Part shown: one piece after another, positions 16,288 through 25,205 of the stretch
Layout: each line of letters begins with the position of its first letter
Position numbering within the stretch: position 1 is the stretch's first letter
Source of the DNA: 0-14-0-80-60-11 sp049322355
GTDB lineage: Bacteria > Desulfobacterota > Desulfobaccia > Desulfobaccales > 0-14-0-80-60-11
Reading direction: 5' to 3'
Assembly (NCBI GenBank): GCA_049322355.1
Contig: JBMORG010000023.1
Location: forward strand, 1 to 64,000
DNA length: 64,000 bases
Notes under the pieces: model-generated
The model's input: only the letters and a program-made list of their open reading frames with translations
What the model was told of the DNA's origin: nothing
Database searches by the model: none
Position numbers and translations under genes: made by a program

Positions 16288-16690
16288 TTTTGGCCGAATT
16301 CCGGAATCTGTTTCTGTATGATGGCAGGGAGGCAATCTGCGCCTTTTAAAATAGAAACATCCAGATGAACGAGTTTGCAGAAGTGTAATAAGGAACCCCC
16401 AAAGATAATGTGGGGTCTACTCTCCAATCGGGACACCAACCGTTATTACCGCCCCCACACCTAACCCTCAAGGGTATCGGACCTCGACGGAAATTCCTAT
16501 GATGGATCATCCAGGTGGTCCATATGGCCAATAACCTTGACAATTCGCCAGCTCTCAGGTAATTTTTACAGGTTAAGTCTAACCGAGGGGTGGGGCCCAC
16601 TCCTGTACGCCTTTTGGTCACAAATTCGGGATTCCCAGGGAAACGTTAAAATGACCCCAGACTCGCCCCCGGCTTTAAGGAGATAGGTGA
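16288..16690. other. intergenic region before secDF
   Basis: About 400 bases without a gene. A possible promoter with TTGACA lies near 16537, and a strong AAGGAGATAG ribosome-binding site sits just before secDF. I see no tRNA, terminator or recognised riboswitch. Confidence 0.4.
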
Positions 16691-19351
16691 ATGTTGCGAG
16701 CAGTTCGCTTAAAATTTCTCTTCTTGTTTATTCTTACCGTCATCGCCATTATCTTCGTGCTTCCTTCCATCTCCGGGGGACTGCCCGATTGGTGGGAAAA
16801 GCATGTGAGCCGGGGCTTGAAGTTGGGATTGGACCTGAAGGGGGGCATGCACCTGATTCTCCAGGTGGACATGGAGAGCGCCGTTAATAATGCCTTGACC
16901 AGAGATGGCAACGACATCAAGGAAAGTGCGGAAAAGCGCGGCCTGGCCCTGAAGGTGGGGGATGTGGCCAAAGAGGTGCTGCCCGTTACTTTGGTGAATA
17001 AAGATGAACAGGCGGCATTCCAAAAATTCTTGAAGGAAGAGTTTCCTTATTTGGCAGTGGGGGGGCCCCAACGCCAGGATAACAGTTTGGTCTTTGACCT
17101 GAGTCTCAAGGCTGATGAAATCAGCCAGCTTCAGGAACGTACCCTGTCCCAAAGCCTGGAAGTTCTGCGCAACCGCATCGACCAGTTCGGAGTGACCGAA
17201 CCGGTTCTGGTGCGCCAGGGGTCCGACCAGATCGTGGTCCAGCTTCCCGGCATTCAGGACCCCCAGCGGGCCTTGGACCTCATCGGTCAAACGGCCCAAC
17301 TGGAATTCAAACTGGTGGATGATCAGGCCCAGGTCAATCTGCCTGAATTGATCGAACAAGCCCTTAGGACCGGGAAACTCAAACCCGGCTATACCCGGGA
17401 GCAGCTCAATCAGGCCCTGGCGGATAAGATTCCCACTGAAGACGAAATTTACATCGAAAAGAGCATAAACCGGGAAACCGGCCGGCTGGAAAGCAAGCCC
17501 CTGCTGCTGAAAAAGAAGGTTCTGCTCACCGGCGCCGCGGTGAAGAACGCCAGAGTGAGCATCGGCGATTACAATGAGCCATACGTATCCGTGGATTTCA
17601 ACCGGCGGGGGGCTGCGGAGTTCGGCAAGATCACCGGCGAAAACGTCAAGCGCCGGTTGGCCATTATCCTGGATGGGGTAGTCCGCTCCGCCCCGGTCAT
17701 CCAGGAGCGCATCGGCGGCGGCAAGGCCCAGATCACCGGCTCCTATACCCCGGCTGAGGCCCATGACCTGGCCATTGTGCTCCGGGCCGGCGCCCTGCCC
17801 GCCACCGTCAAGATCGTCCAGAATATCACCGTGGGTCCCACCCTGGGGGCCGACTCCATCAAAAAGGGCCTTACCGCTGGCCTTCTGGGCACCATTTTAG
17901 TCATCGGCTTCATGATCTTTTACTACCGGTTCTCCGGGTTGGTGGCAGATTACGCCATGGTCCTTAATGTTATCCTGCTTCTGGGATGTCTGTCGCTTTT
18001 GGGGGCCACCCTGACGCTGCCCGGCATCGCCGGTATCATCCTGTCCATCGGCATGGCAGTGGACTCCAACGTGCTCATTTTTGAGCGCATGCGGGAGGAA
18101 TTTCATGCCGGCAAGCCTTTGAAGGCCGGCATCGACGGGGGCTACGACAAGGCCTTCTGGACCATCATCGACTCCCACGTCACCACCCTGATCACCGCCT
18201 GCGCACTCTTTCTCTTTGGCACCGGCCCTATCAAGGGATTTGCCGTAACCTTGAGCCTGGGTGTGACTCTCAACCTGTTCACCGCCCTGTTCGGCACCCG
18301 GGTGGTGTATGACTGGCTGCTGATCAAACGCTGGCTGACAAAGCTTAGTTTTTTTGAACTCTTCCAGAAGCCCAATATTGACTTTATCGGCTGGCGGCGT
18401 TACGCCTTCATCATCTCCGGGGCCCTGTCGATTCTGGGTCTGGTGGCCTTCGTGCAGCTCTCCCGGGGGTACGGCAACTTGGGGGTGGAATTCAGCGGCG
18501 GCGCTCTGGTGGAGATGACTGCGGCCAAGCCTTTCACTGTCAACGAAATTCGCGGCATTCTCAATCAGGAAGGCTGGGGCCATGCCGAGATTCAGCAGAT
18601 CGAAGGCGGCAAGCAGTTGATGGTCAAGCTCAAGAAGTCCGAAGCCTCCGTGGGCCAGATGTCCGAGCACTTGGCCGATATTCTTAATAAGGCCATGCCG
18701 GACAATAAATTTACCGTCATCGGCAAATCCGAAATCGGGGCCTCCATCAGCCAAGATCTGCGCAACAAGGCTATAGTGGCCATCATCATTTCTCTGATCG
18801 GCATTATCGTCTACATCGCCTGGCGCTTTGAATTCATCTTCGGCATCGGCGCCACCGTGGCCACCTTCCACGATGTTCTGGCCGTCCTGGGCGTCTTCTG
18901 GCTGTTCAATATCGAAATCACCCTGCTGGTGGTCACCGCGCTCCTCACCCTGGCGGGGTATTCCCTCACCGACACCGTGGTGGTTTTCGACCGCATCCGG
19001 GAAAACCTGGCCCGGAAGCGGGGCAAACTGGGAGACATCATCAACCTCAGCGTCAACGAGGTGCTCTCCCGCACCATCATCACCAGCACCACTGTGTTCC
19101 TGGTGGTGTTGGCGCTGTTCTTTTTCGGCGGCGTGGTCCTCCGGGACTTTGCCCTGGCCATGATCTTAGGAGTGTTGGTGGGCACCTACTCTTCGGTTTT
19201 TGTGGCCAGCCCCGTGGTCTATGCCTGGCGCAAAGAGGCCAAGAGGGTGGAAGTGAAGCGGGAAAAGGTCATCGAACTGGCCGCGGCCAAGAAACGCAGC
19301 GAAGAAAAGAAGGCCGAACCCAAGAAAAGGAAAAAAGGCGGGAAGAAGTAA
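16691..19351 (+). CDS. secDF: fused protein translocase subunit SecD-SecF
   Basis: The 886-residue fusion uses the proton gradient to assist Sec-dependent export at the membrane. The SecD half (about residues 1-545) begins with TM1, GLKLGLDLKGGMHL, a large periplasmic domain with NRIDQFGVTEPVLVRQG and a five-helix bundle with GIILSIGMAVDSNVLIFERMREE. The SecF half (from about 550) has GVEFSGGALVEM, a second bundle, and GYSLTDTVVVFDRIRENL. A Lys/Glu-rich tail ends KKRKKGGKK. Separate secD and secF are more usual in proteobacteria; the fusion resembles those of Bacillus and some anaerobes. AAGGAGATAGGTGA precedes ATG 16691. Confidence 0.95.
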   Translation: MLRAVRLKFLFLFILTVIAIIFVLPSISGGLPDWWEKHVSRGLKLGLDLKGGMHLILQVDMESAVNNALTRDGNDIKESAEKRGLALKVGDVAKEVLPVTLVNKDEQAAFQKFLKEEFPYLAVGGPQRQDNSLVFDLSLKADEISQLQERTLSQSLEVLRNRIDQFGVTEPVLVRQGSDQIVVQLPGIQDPQRALDLIGQTAQLEFKLVDDQAQVNLPELIEQALRTGKLKPGYTREQLNQALADKIPTEDEIYIEKSINRETGRLESKPLLLKKKVLLTGAAVKNARVSIGDYNEPYVSVDFNRRGAAEFGKITGENVKRRLAIILDGVVRSAPVIQERIGGGKAQITGSYTPAEAHDLAIVLRAGALPATVKIVQNITVGPTLGADSIKKGLTAGLLGTILVIGFMIFYYRFSGLVADYAMVLNVILLLGCLSLLGATLTLPGIAGIILSIGMAVDSNVLIFERMREEFHAGKPLKAGIDGGYDKAFWTIIDSHVTTLITACALFLFGTGPIKGFAVTLSLGVTLNLFTALFGTRVVYDWLLIKRWLTKLSFFELFQKPNIDFIGWRRYAFIISGALSILGLVAFVQLSRGYGNLGVEFSGGALVEMTAAKPFTVNEIRGILNQEGWGHAEIQQIEGGKQLMVKLKKSEASVGQMSEHLADILNKAMPDNKFTVIGKSEIGASISQDLRNKAIVAIIISLIGIIVYIAWRFEFIFGIGATVATFHDVLAVLGVFWLFNIEITLLVVTALLTLAGYSLTDTVVVFDRIRENLARKRGKLGDIINLSVNEVLSRTIITSTTVFLVVLALFFFGGVVLRDFALAMILGVLVGTYSSVFVASPVVYAWRKEAKRVEVKREKVIELAAAKKRSEEKKAEPKKRKKGGKK

Positions 19352-19399
19352 AAGCCGGTTTTCGGTTTTCAGTTTTCGGTGGGGCAGGTGATTTCGGGG

Positions 19400-19520
19400 A
19401 TAAGCAAGCGTGTAGGACAGGCGTCCCCGCCTGCCTCGGGACCGCCTGATAAATGGTGCCCAAACAGAGCTTGGGCGAAAAATTTGCGTTCCCAAGCAGA
19501 GCTTGGGAACGAGTTAAGAT
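19400..19520. repeat. intergenic palindromic repeats between secDF and purQ
   Basis: This gap contains GGACAGGCGTCCCCGCCTG (REP-like) and GTTCCCAAGCAGAGCTTGGG, a palindrome with arms TTCCCAAGC/GCTTGGGAA, plus a degenerate second copy (CCCAAACAGAGCTTGGGC). They are short dispersed palindromes with no coding potential. Confidence 0.55.
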
Positions 19521-19526
19521 TGGGAT

Positions 19527-20384
19527 ATGGGCACCCAGAACCCAGAACCAGGAACCCAAAACCCCGCAGCAAAGCCCAAGGCTTTGGTGCTTTATGGCTA
19601 CGGCCTGAATTGCGACTACGAGACCGCCTTTGCCTTCAACCAGGCCGGGGCCGAGGCGGTGCGGGTCCATACTACCGATCTGTTGGAGAATCCCGGCATC
19701 CTTTGGGATTACCATCTGTTGGCGGTGCCTGGAGGGTTTTCCTGGGGGGACGACCACGGGGCCGGGGTCATTCTGGCTCTGCGCCTGAAATTGGCTCTGG
19801 GCTCGGCTTTACAGGAATTCATCGCTGCGGGCCGCCTGGTCATCGGCATCTGCAACGGTTTCCAGGTTCTGGTCAACCTGGGGCTGCTGCCTGGCCTGGC
19901 CGGGCGCGCCAATGCCCGCTTGGCGGCGCTGATCCCCAACGACTGCGGCAACTTCCGGGACGCCTGGGTCCACCTCAAGGCCCTGCCTTCCAAGTGCGTG
20001 TTCACCCAGGGGTTGGACATCCTGGAACTGCCCATCCGCCACGGCGAGGGGAAATTTTACGCCGAGGGCGCGGTTCTGGCAGAGTTGGCCGACCGGGGCC
20101 AAATCGCCCTGAAATATGCCACCCCTTCCGGAAAGGCGGCCATGGGCCGGTTTCCTTATAACCCCAACGGCTCCCTCATGGACATCGCCGGCATCTGCGA
20201 CGCCACCGGCCGGGTCCTGGGCCTCATGCCCCACCCCGAAGCCCACATCTCTTCGTTTCAGCATCCCACCTGGACCAGGGATAAAGAATCCTACCGCCGC
20301 CGGGGCGAACCTTACCCGGAAAAAGTGGGCGCCGGTCTGGCCCTTTTCCGGAATGGGGTACGTTACCTCCAAAATCTGGTATAA
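19527..20384 (+). CDS. purQ: phosphoribosylformylglycinamidine synthase glutaminase (PurQ-like)
   Basis: The 285-residue class-I glutamine amidotransferase supplies ammonia to the PurL subunit in purine synthesis. It has VPGGFSWGDDHGAG, the nucleophile Cys in GICNGFQVLVNLGLLP (near residue 110) and the His/Glu pair in MPHPEAHISSF. The long C-terminal part with NPNGSLMDIAGICD fits PurQ of the large-PurL type. The first 18 residues are encoded by repetitive DNA (GAACCCAGAACCAGGAACCC), and the conserved part starts at KALVLYGYGLNCDYETAF. The true start may therefore be a non-ATG codon nearby. No purL lies beside it. Confidence 0.85.
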   Translation: MGTQNPEPGTQNPAAKPKALVLYGYGLNCDYETAFAFNQAGAEAVRVHTTDLLENPGILWDYHLLAVPGGFSWGDDHGAGVILALRLKLALGSALQEFIAAGRLVIGICNGFQVLVNLGLLPGLAGRANARLAALIPNDCGNFRDAWVHLKALPSKCVFTQGLDILELPIRHGEGKFYAEGAVLAELADRGQIALKYATPSGKAAMGRFPYNPNGSLMDIAGICDATGRVLGLMPHPEAHISSFQHPTWTRDKESYRRRGEPYPEKVGAGLALFRNGVRYLQNLV

Positions 20385-20698
20385 AGAAAATCTAGGCATC
20401 CCTCACTGGTAAGGCACCACGGCATCAAAAAACCAGCGTCTATATTCCTTGCCAAAAGAGCCTCTGGCAAAATGTAGTCGCAGGCTTTACCATGAAAGCC
20501 AGAATCTAGAGGCGGGTTTTAAGCCCGCCCCTACAGAGAATTTCATCGCTGAAGGTGGCCAAATTCCTGGCCATGTCATAGCCTGCGCCTGCACAGGCGG
20601 GACGCCTGTGCCCCTGGGGCTTTAAGTATGTGCTCGTCCTTAGTTATCAAGTGGATAAGGACCCTCTCTCCCAATGGACAGCCTGGAGGAAGTCAAAG
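20385..20698. repeat. intergenic repeat cluster
   Basis: This gap contains an inverted copy of GTAAAGCCTGCGACTACATT (20460-20495 on the minus strand), a G+C hairpin with AGGCGGGTTTTAAGCCCGCC, and a palindrome with arms GCACAGGCG and CGCCTGTGC (about 20590-20612). The last two resemble the REP palindromes near 61600 and 62160. It ends in the leader of the DUF3124 gene. Confidence 0.55.
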
Positions 20699-21190
20699 AT
20701 GATTAAAAATCTAAAGCAGGTGGTTTTGATAGCCGTGATGACGGCAGCGTTTCTTTTCAATTTCAACGGCCCGGCCACAGGAGCCACCAAACTGGTGAAA
20801 GGCCAGACAATTTATATCCCAAGTTATTCAAATGTCATCAGCGGCCCGCCCATATTGATGGTGGTCCCTTTGCGAGCCAATCTCATCATTCATAATACCG
20901 ACCCCTCGCAGCCTATAACTGTGGAGAGAATCGATCATTATGATACCGACGGCAAGCTGGTCGAAAAGTATTTGGCCAAACGGGTCAAACTCAATCCTCT
21001 GGCGGCCACAAGGGTCATCGTGAGGGAACCCAAAAAGGGTGATGAAGGTTTGGGGGCCAATTTTATTGTCCAGTGGCAGGCAGAAAAACCGGTGAACGAA
21101 CCCATTGTTGATTGCTTGATGCTGGGCACATTGGGCAATCAAGGATTTTCTTTTTTCTCCCAGGGCAGGGTAATCCAGGAGGAATATTAA
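20699..21190 (+). CDS. DUF3124 exported protein
   Basis: The 163-residue protein has a Sec signal peptide (KQVVLIAVMTAAFLFNF, ending near TGATK) and a single DUF3124 domain with GQTIYIPSYSNVISG, LRANLIIHNTD, a conserved central YDTDGKLVEKYLA and GANFIVQW. The function is unknown; the fold is presumably a periplasmic beta-sandwich. I chose ATG 20699 because GGAGGAAGTC lies eight bases upstream; an earlier in-frame ATG at 20630 lacks one. A terminator follows 30 bases after the stop. Confidence 0.75.
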   Translation: MIKNLKQVVLIAVMTAAFLFNFNGPATGATKLVKGQTIYIPSYSNVISGPPILMVVPLRANLIIHNTDPSQPITVERIDHYDTDGKLVEKYLAKRVKLNPLAATRVIVREPKKGDEGLGANFIVQWQAEKPVNEPIVDCLMLGTLGNQGFSFFSQGRVIQEEY

Positions 21191-21221
21191 GTTAGTGACT
21201 GAAGTTATTTAAATTCAAATA

Positions 21222-21256
21222 AAAAAGGGCAACCGGTGAAGTTGCCCTTTGTGGAA
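21222..21256. terminator. bidirectional intrinsic terminator
   Basis: AAGGGCAAC and GTTGCCCTTT pair around a CGGTGAA loop. A-tracts and T-tracts on both sides let it serve both the DUF3124 gene (plus) and the ApgM gene (minus), which converge here. Confidence 0.8.
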
Positions 21257-21273
21257 TGATTTTTTTAAACTCG

Positions 21274-22464
21274 TTACCGTTGGAGCAACCGGGGTAAGAG
21301 GTCGGCTCCCTGTTCCAAGAGCAGGCCAGTGGCCTGGGCCGCGGCTTCGGTATACGGCCGGGGCTGGTCTCCCAGAGACCGGGAGTCATAGAGCACATAG
21401 GGTACCGGCTCCGGGCTGTGGGTGCGGAGGGCCAAGGGGGTGAGGTGGTCACAGAGCACCAGGAGACGGTACGCCCCCAGTTTATCCAACCCCGCCACCA
21501 TCGGGCCTACCACCTTGGCGTCGAAGTCCTCGATGGCCTGCAGCTTAAGTTGCAACTCGCCACTGTGGCCTGCTTCATCCGGGGCCTCCACGTGCACAAA
21601 AACCAGGTCCATTTCTTTTAAAGCATTCAAGGCCGCGGCCACCTTGCCGGCGTAATTGGTGTCCAAAAATCCTGTGGCCCCAGGGACCAGGATGGAGGTA
21701 AGACCGGCATACTTGCCAATCCCGCGGATCAGGTCCACTGCAGAGATCACCGCGCCGCTGAGACCGAAGCGCTCCTGCAAGGTCGGCATCTGGGGAGAGC
21801 GTCCCTGCCCCCAGAGCCAGATGGAGGTAGCCGGTTTTTTGTCTGCCGCCATTCTACTCCGGTTGACAGGCTGACCCTCCAGCACCGGCCACGAAGCCCG
21901 GATCAGGTCCCATAGGGGTTGGGCATCTCCGGACATGAGGTGGCCTACTTCCTGGCCTGACCAGTCATGGGGCGGATAGGTGCGCCAGGAGGGGTCTCCC
22001 GAAGCCCAAACCAGGAGATGACGGTAGCTCACCCCCGGGAAAAAATGGCGCCCGTCCCCTCCCAGTTGGGATTCTAAGGCGGCGACGAGTTCTCTGGCCT
22101 CAGCGCTGGTGATGTGCCCGGCGGAGTAGTCCTCCATAAAGAGCTGCGAGCCTTCGTGGCGCAGAGTCACCAGGTTGCAGCGAAAGGCAACCTCCCGGGG
22201 GCCCAATTCCACCCCCAGCGCCGCAGCTTCCAGGGGCGCCCGCCCAGTATGGTAGCGCTCCGGATCATACCCCATGATGGCCAGATTGGCGATGTCACTG
22301 CCAGGTTCTTTACCGGGGGGAATAGTGCGGGCGCAACCCAGTTCGCCTCGCCGGGCCAATTCGTCCAGATGCGGTGTGGCCGCAGCCTGAAGGGGAGTTT
22401 TGCCCCCCAACTCGGGGAGGGGATAGTCCCCCATGCCATCGCCCACCAAAATGACATATTTCAT
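21274..22464 (-). CDS. ApgM-family phosphoglycerate mutase or homoserine kinase analogue
   Basis: The 396-residue protein belongs to the archaeal-type, cofactor-independent phosphoglycerate mutase branch of the alkaline phosphatase superfamily. It has KYVILVGDGMGDYPLPELGG with the metal-binding Asp, GSDIANLAIMGYDP with the catalytic Ser, HVEAPDEAGHSG and LCDHLTPLALRTHS with the late metal ligands. I chose ATG 22464 since it begins at the conserved MKYVILVGDG; 21 extra codons upstream have no homology. Members next to homoserine dehydrogenase have been proposed as functional analogues of homoserine kinase. Here the gene lies downstream of hom on the same strand, so that role is plausible, and a second paralogue exists at 39582-40883. 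Confidence 0.85.
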   Translation of the reverse strand: MKYVILVGDGMGDYPLPELGGKTPLQAAATPHLDELARRGELGCARTIPPGKEPGSDIANLAIMGYDPERYHTGRAPLEAAALGVELGPREVAFRCNLVTLRHEGSQLFMEDYSAGHITSAEARELVAALESQLGGDGRHFFPGVSYRHLLVWASGDPSWRTYPPHDWSGQEVGHLMSGDAQPLWDLIRASWPVLEGQPVNRSRMAADKKPATSIWLWGQGRSPQMPTLQERFGLSGAVISAVDLIRGIGKYAGLTSILVPGATGFLDTNYAGKVAAALNALKEMDLVFVHVEAPDEAGHSGELQLKLQAIEDFDAKVVGPMVAGLDKLGAYRLLVLCDHLTPLALRTHSPEPVPYVLYDSRSLGDQPRPYTEAAAQATGLLLEQGADLLPRLLQR

Positions 22465-22715
22465 CACCAACCTGCCTCTTATACAAGTTGCACTCATCGA
22501 CGTAAGACAAGCTTTGTAGGGGCGCACAGTCCTGCCGCCCGCTTTCGTGAAAGTTCATAATTGCGCGCACTTTAATAATAACCGGTAGGGCGCAAGCAGG
22601 CAAGACAGGAGGAAAAGGGTAAAGGTCCATATGAAGAATGGGGCGCTTCACCCTGGAATAGCCGGGCCTGGGGGAAACCATTATGCCCCCAGGCGCTCAA
22701 CCCGCCGTGATTTAA

Positions 22716-23120
22716 TCAACCGCCGCCCTGGGAATCCTCCCACATCTGCAAGGCTTCCGGATCCCAGCGTTCCTCCGAGACTTTGTGCTGGTCTTCGGAA
22801 ACGGCTTGCTGGATGGCCAACTGCTGATACCGATCATAGGCCGCCTTATTTCCTAAATAGCACTGCTTGGAGTCGGGGTCGGTGCACACTAAATAGACGG
22901 GCGTCTGATACTTGTTCAACACCACTTTCTTGGCCGGTAAGGTCTGAACATAGGTCAGATTTTGGGATTTAGTGGGCGTATGCGCTTTAAACCCCGCCTG
23001 CTTGAGCAGGTCTGATTGGGAAGTTGCCGGGCTACCCGACGGTGTGGTGGCGCAGCCCATTAGGAAAATAACGGTTAATGTTACCACCAAGGCTGAAAAT
23101 AAGACCACTTTGTTTCTCAT
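22716..23120 (-). CDS. small lipoprotein
   Basis: The 134-residue protein has a lipoprotein signal: MRNKVVLFSALVVTLTVIF followed by LMGC, lipidated at Cys23. The mature part has a Ser/Thr-rich linker and a domain with YQTPVYLVCTDPDSKQCYLGNKAAYDRYQQ, which contains a conserved pair of Cys. AAGGAGG is nine bases before ATG 23120; ATG 23126 (MDMRNK) is also possible. The product is unrecognised; it is envelope-attached. Confidence 0.7.
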   Translation of the reverse strand: MRNKVVLFSALVVTLTVIFLMGCATTPSGSPATSQSDLLKQAGFKAHTPTKSQNLTYVQTLPAKKVVLNKYQTPVYLVCTDPDSKQCYLGNKAAYDRYQQLAIQQAVSEDQHKVSEERWDPEALQMWEDSQGGG

Positions 23121-23243
23121 GTCCATATACCTCCTTGTAGATAAGATATGCACGTTGTGCTTAGTAGCGCTGCTCCAATTCCCTATGGCAAGTCTGGGTC
23201 ATCCTGGCGCAAGTCTATATGCTAAGAATTTGGCCTCAGGTTT

Positions 23244-23549
23244 TTAGGCTGCCTCCAGTGGGGGTGATGGGGGTGCCGGACGTTCAACGATATGCTTAAT
23301 TTCCGTCAGGGTCTCATTAATGCGAAAGAAGACGATTAAAATCTCGCAATAAACCCTTACTCCCAGGGGGCCGAGAATAAACAATAATATACCCTTCCAG
23401 ATATAATGTCCCATTCCCGCCTGTTGGCCACTAATCCCCATTATTATCATGCCGGCCCCTGTAAACAGGCAGATGAGAGCGCCGACCCAAAAAATAACCT
23501 GGATGATTACGGGCGTGACCATGGTCCGAAAGGCCCAAAAATCGCTCAT
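23244..23549 (-). CDS. DUF4282 small membrane protein
   Basis: The 101-residue protein has two membrane helices (PVIIQVIFWVGALICLFTGA and ILLFILGPLGVRVYCEIL) joined by a short loop. It starts SDFWAFRTMVTP and ends in a Pro-rich cytoplasmic tail. DUF4282 proteins are of unknown function. AAGGAGATTCCC precedes ATG 23549. It lies between the lipoprotein and hom genes. Confidence 0.75.
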   Translation of the reverse strand: MSDFWAFRTMVTPVIIQVIFWVGALICLFTGAGMIIMGISGQQAGMGHYIWKGILLFILGPLGVRVYCEILIVFFRINETLTEIKHIVERPAPPSPPLEAA

Positions 23550-23799
23550 GGGAATCTCCTTAAAAGCGAAATAAAATATGAAAATATGATCTGACTGTTC
23601 GTATATTAGTGTCGCTTCCCGTTACTGTCGACCAATCTCACGATTTTCTTTAATTTTGATAGGGAAAAAATGGCAAACATGGCCTGGAGGGAGAAAGTTA
23701 AGGGCGCACACCCGGCAAATTGAGGACAGCCGTGGGTGGCTGTCCTACACCAGATTTTCGCGAGACCTCAGAAGGGCGGACACCCAGGGCTGCCTTGCG
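23550..23799. other. short intergenic gap with hairpin
   Basis: GGACAGCCGTGGGTGGCTGTCC near 23724-23745 forms a tight hairpin 55 bases past the hom stop. It has no T-tract. Nothing else is recognised. Confidence 0.4.
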
Positions 23800-25125
23800 C
23801 TAAATCTGAGCGGCATGGAGGTGCGGGTCTTCGATGCGATAAAACACTGTGGGCGGGGAGACGCAGGAAAGCTGGTCGATTTCGGCCATGGCCTGGCGGG
23901 CGTCGGCCTCCCGGGCCTCATGGGTGATCATGACAATGGGCACCGTTCCCGCCACCTCCCGGCCCTTTTGGATTACCGCGGCGATGCTGATGTTGTGTTT
24001 TCCCAGAATGCCCGAGACCTGGGATAGGACCCCGGGCCGGTCCAGGGCCGAAAACCGCAGGTAGTAGTTGGTCACCAGGTCGTTGATGGGCTTGATGAGC
24101 CTACGGTTGGTCAGGGCCGATTCCCACCCCAGGGCCGGCACCCGGCCTGGGACTCCGCAGATGAGATTCCTGGCCAAATCTATAATGTCGCTCACCACGG
24201 CGCTGGCTGTGGGCATCATACCGGCGCCCTGGCCATACAGCAGGATGGGCCCCACCGCGTCACCGGTGAGATAGACCGCGTTCATGGCGCCGTTGACGTT
24301 GGCCAGCATGTGGTCCCGGGGGACCAGGGTGGGGTGGACCCGGGCCTCCACGCGGTGGCCGTCATCCCGGGTAATGGCCAGAAGTTTCAGACAATAACCG
24401 AACTCCCAGGCGAATTGCAGGTCCAGGGGGTCCAGCCGGCTGATGCCCTCCACCGCGATGGAATCCAGGTCCAACTGCGCGCCATAGGCCAGGCTCATGA
24501 GGATGGCCAGCTTATGGGCAGTGTCGATGCCTTCCACGTCCAGGGTGGGATCGGCTTCGGCAAACCCCTGGGCCTGAGCCTCGGCCAGGGCCTGGGCATA
24601 AGGGGCGCCGCTTCCGGTCATTTGGGTAAGGATATAATTGGCGGTGCCGTTGAGGATACCGAAAAGCTCCTGGACCCGGTTAGCCGCTAACCCCTGGCGC
24701 AGGGTCAGGATGATGGGGATACCGCCGCAGACCGAGGCCTCGAAGGCGATCTCGACGCCGTGGGCCTCGGCCGCCGCCAGTAAGTCATTGCCATAGTGGG
24801 CCAACAGGGCCTTGTTGGCGGTGACCACGTGCTTTTTCTTGTCGATGGCCGAAAGGACATACTCCCGGGCGGCAGTGGTGCCGCCGATGAGTTCCACCAC
24901 AATATCGATTTTTGGATCGTCCAGGATGTCGGCGGCCCGGGTGGTGAGCAGGTCAGCAGGGAGTTCCACGCCCCGGGGCCGGCCCAGGTCCAGGTCAGCC
25001 ACCTTCTTCAGGATCAGGGGAGTTCCCAGACGCCGGGAAAGCAATTCCTGCTGCTGGGTGAGGAGGCGGGCGACGCCTTCGCCCACCGTGCCGAAGCCGA
25101 TCAGACCGATGTTTATGGGTTTCAT
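23800..25125 (-). CDS. hom: homoserine dehydrogenase
   Basis: The 441-residue cytoplasmic enzyme reduces aspartate semialdehyde to homoserine with NAD(P)H. Its N-terminal Rossmann fold starts INIGLIGFGTVGEGVARLL. The central part has ELIGGTTAAREYVLSAIDKK, VTANKALLAHYG, EASVCGGIPII and LNGTANYILTQM, the family signature. A C-terminal ACT domain (about 355-425, with RPGVLSQVSGILGKHNISI) suggests feedback by threonine. I chose ATG 25125 since the conserved region begins there; nine further in-frame codons lie upstream. It lies between an ApgM-family gene and an aminotransferase, with an A+T-rich insertion upstream. Confidence 0.93.
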   Translation of the reverse strand: MKPINIGLIGFGTVGEGVARLLTQQQELLSRRLGTPLILKKVADLDLGRPRGVELPADLLTTRAADILDDPKIDIVVELIGGTTAAREYVLSAIDKKKHVVTANKALLAHYGNDLLAAAEAHGVEIAFEASVCGGIPIILTLRQGLAANRVQELFGILNGTANYILTQMTGSGAPYAQALAEAQAQGFAEADPTLDVEGIDTAHKLAILMSLAYGAQLDLDSIAVEGISRLDPLDLQFAWEFGYCLKLLAITRDDGHRVEARVHPTLVPRDHMLANVNGAMNAVYLTGDAVGPILLYGQGAGMMPTASAVVSDIIDLARNLICGVPGRVPALGWESALTNRRLIKPINDLVTNYYLRFSALDRPGVLSQVSGILGKHNISIAAVIQKGREVAGTVPIVMITHEAREADARQAMAEIDQLSCVSPPTVFYRIEDPHLHAAQI

Positions 25126-25205
25126 GCGCTTGTTAGTGTATTTTGGATACATGGGGTTATGGCTTTTTCCGGCAATTATTCCTAATCATATTAAAAGGTT
25201 ATTAC

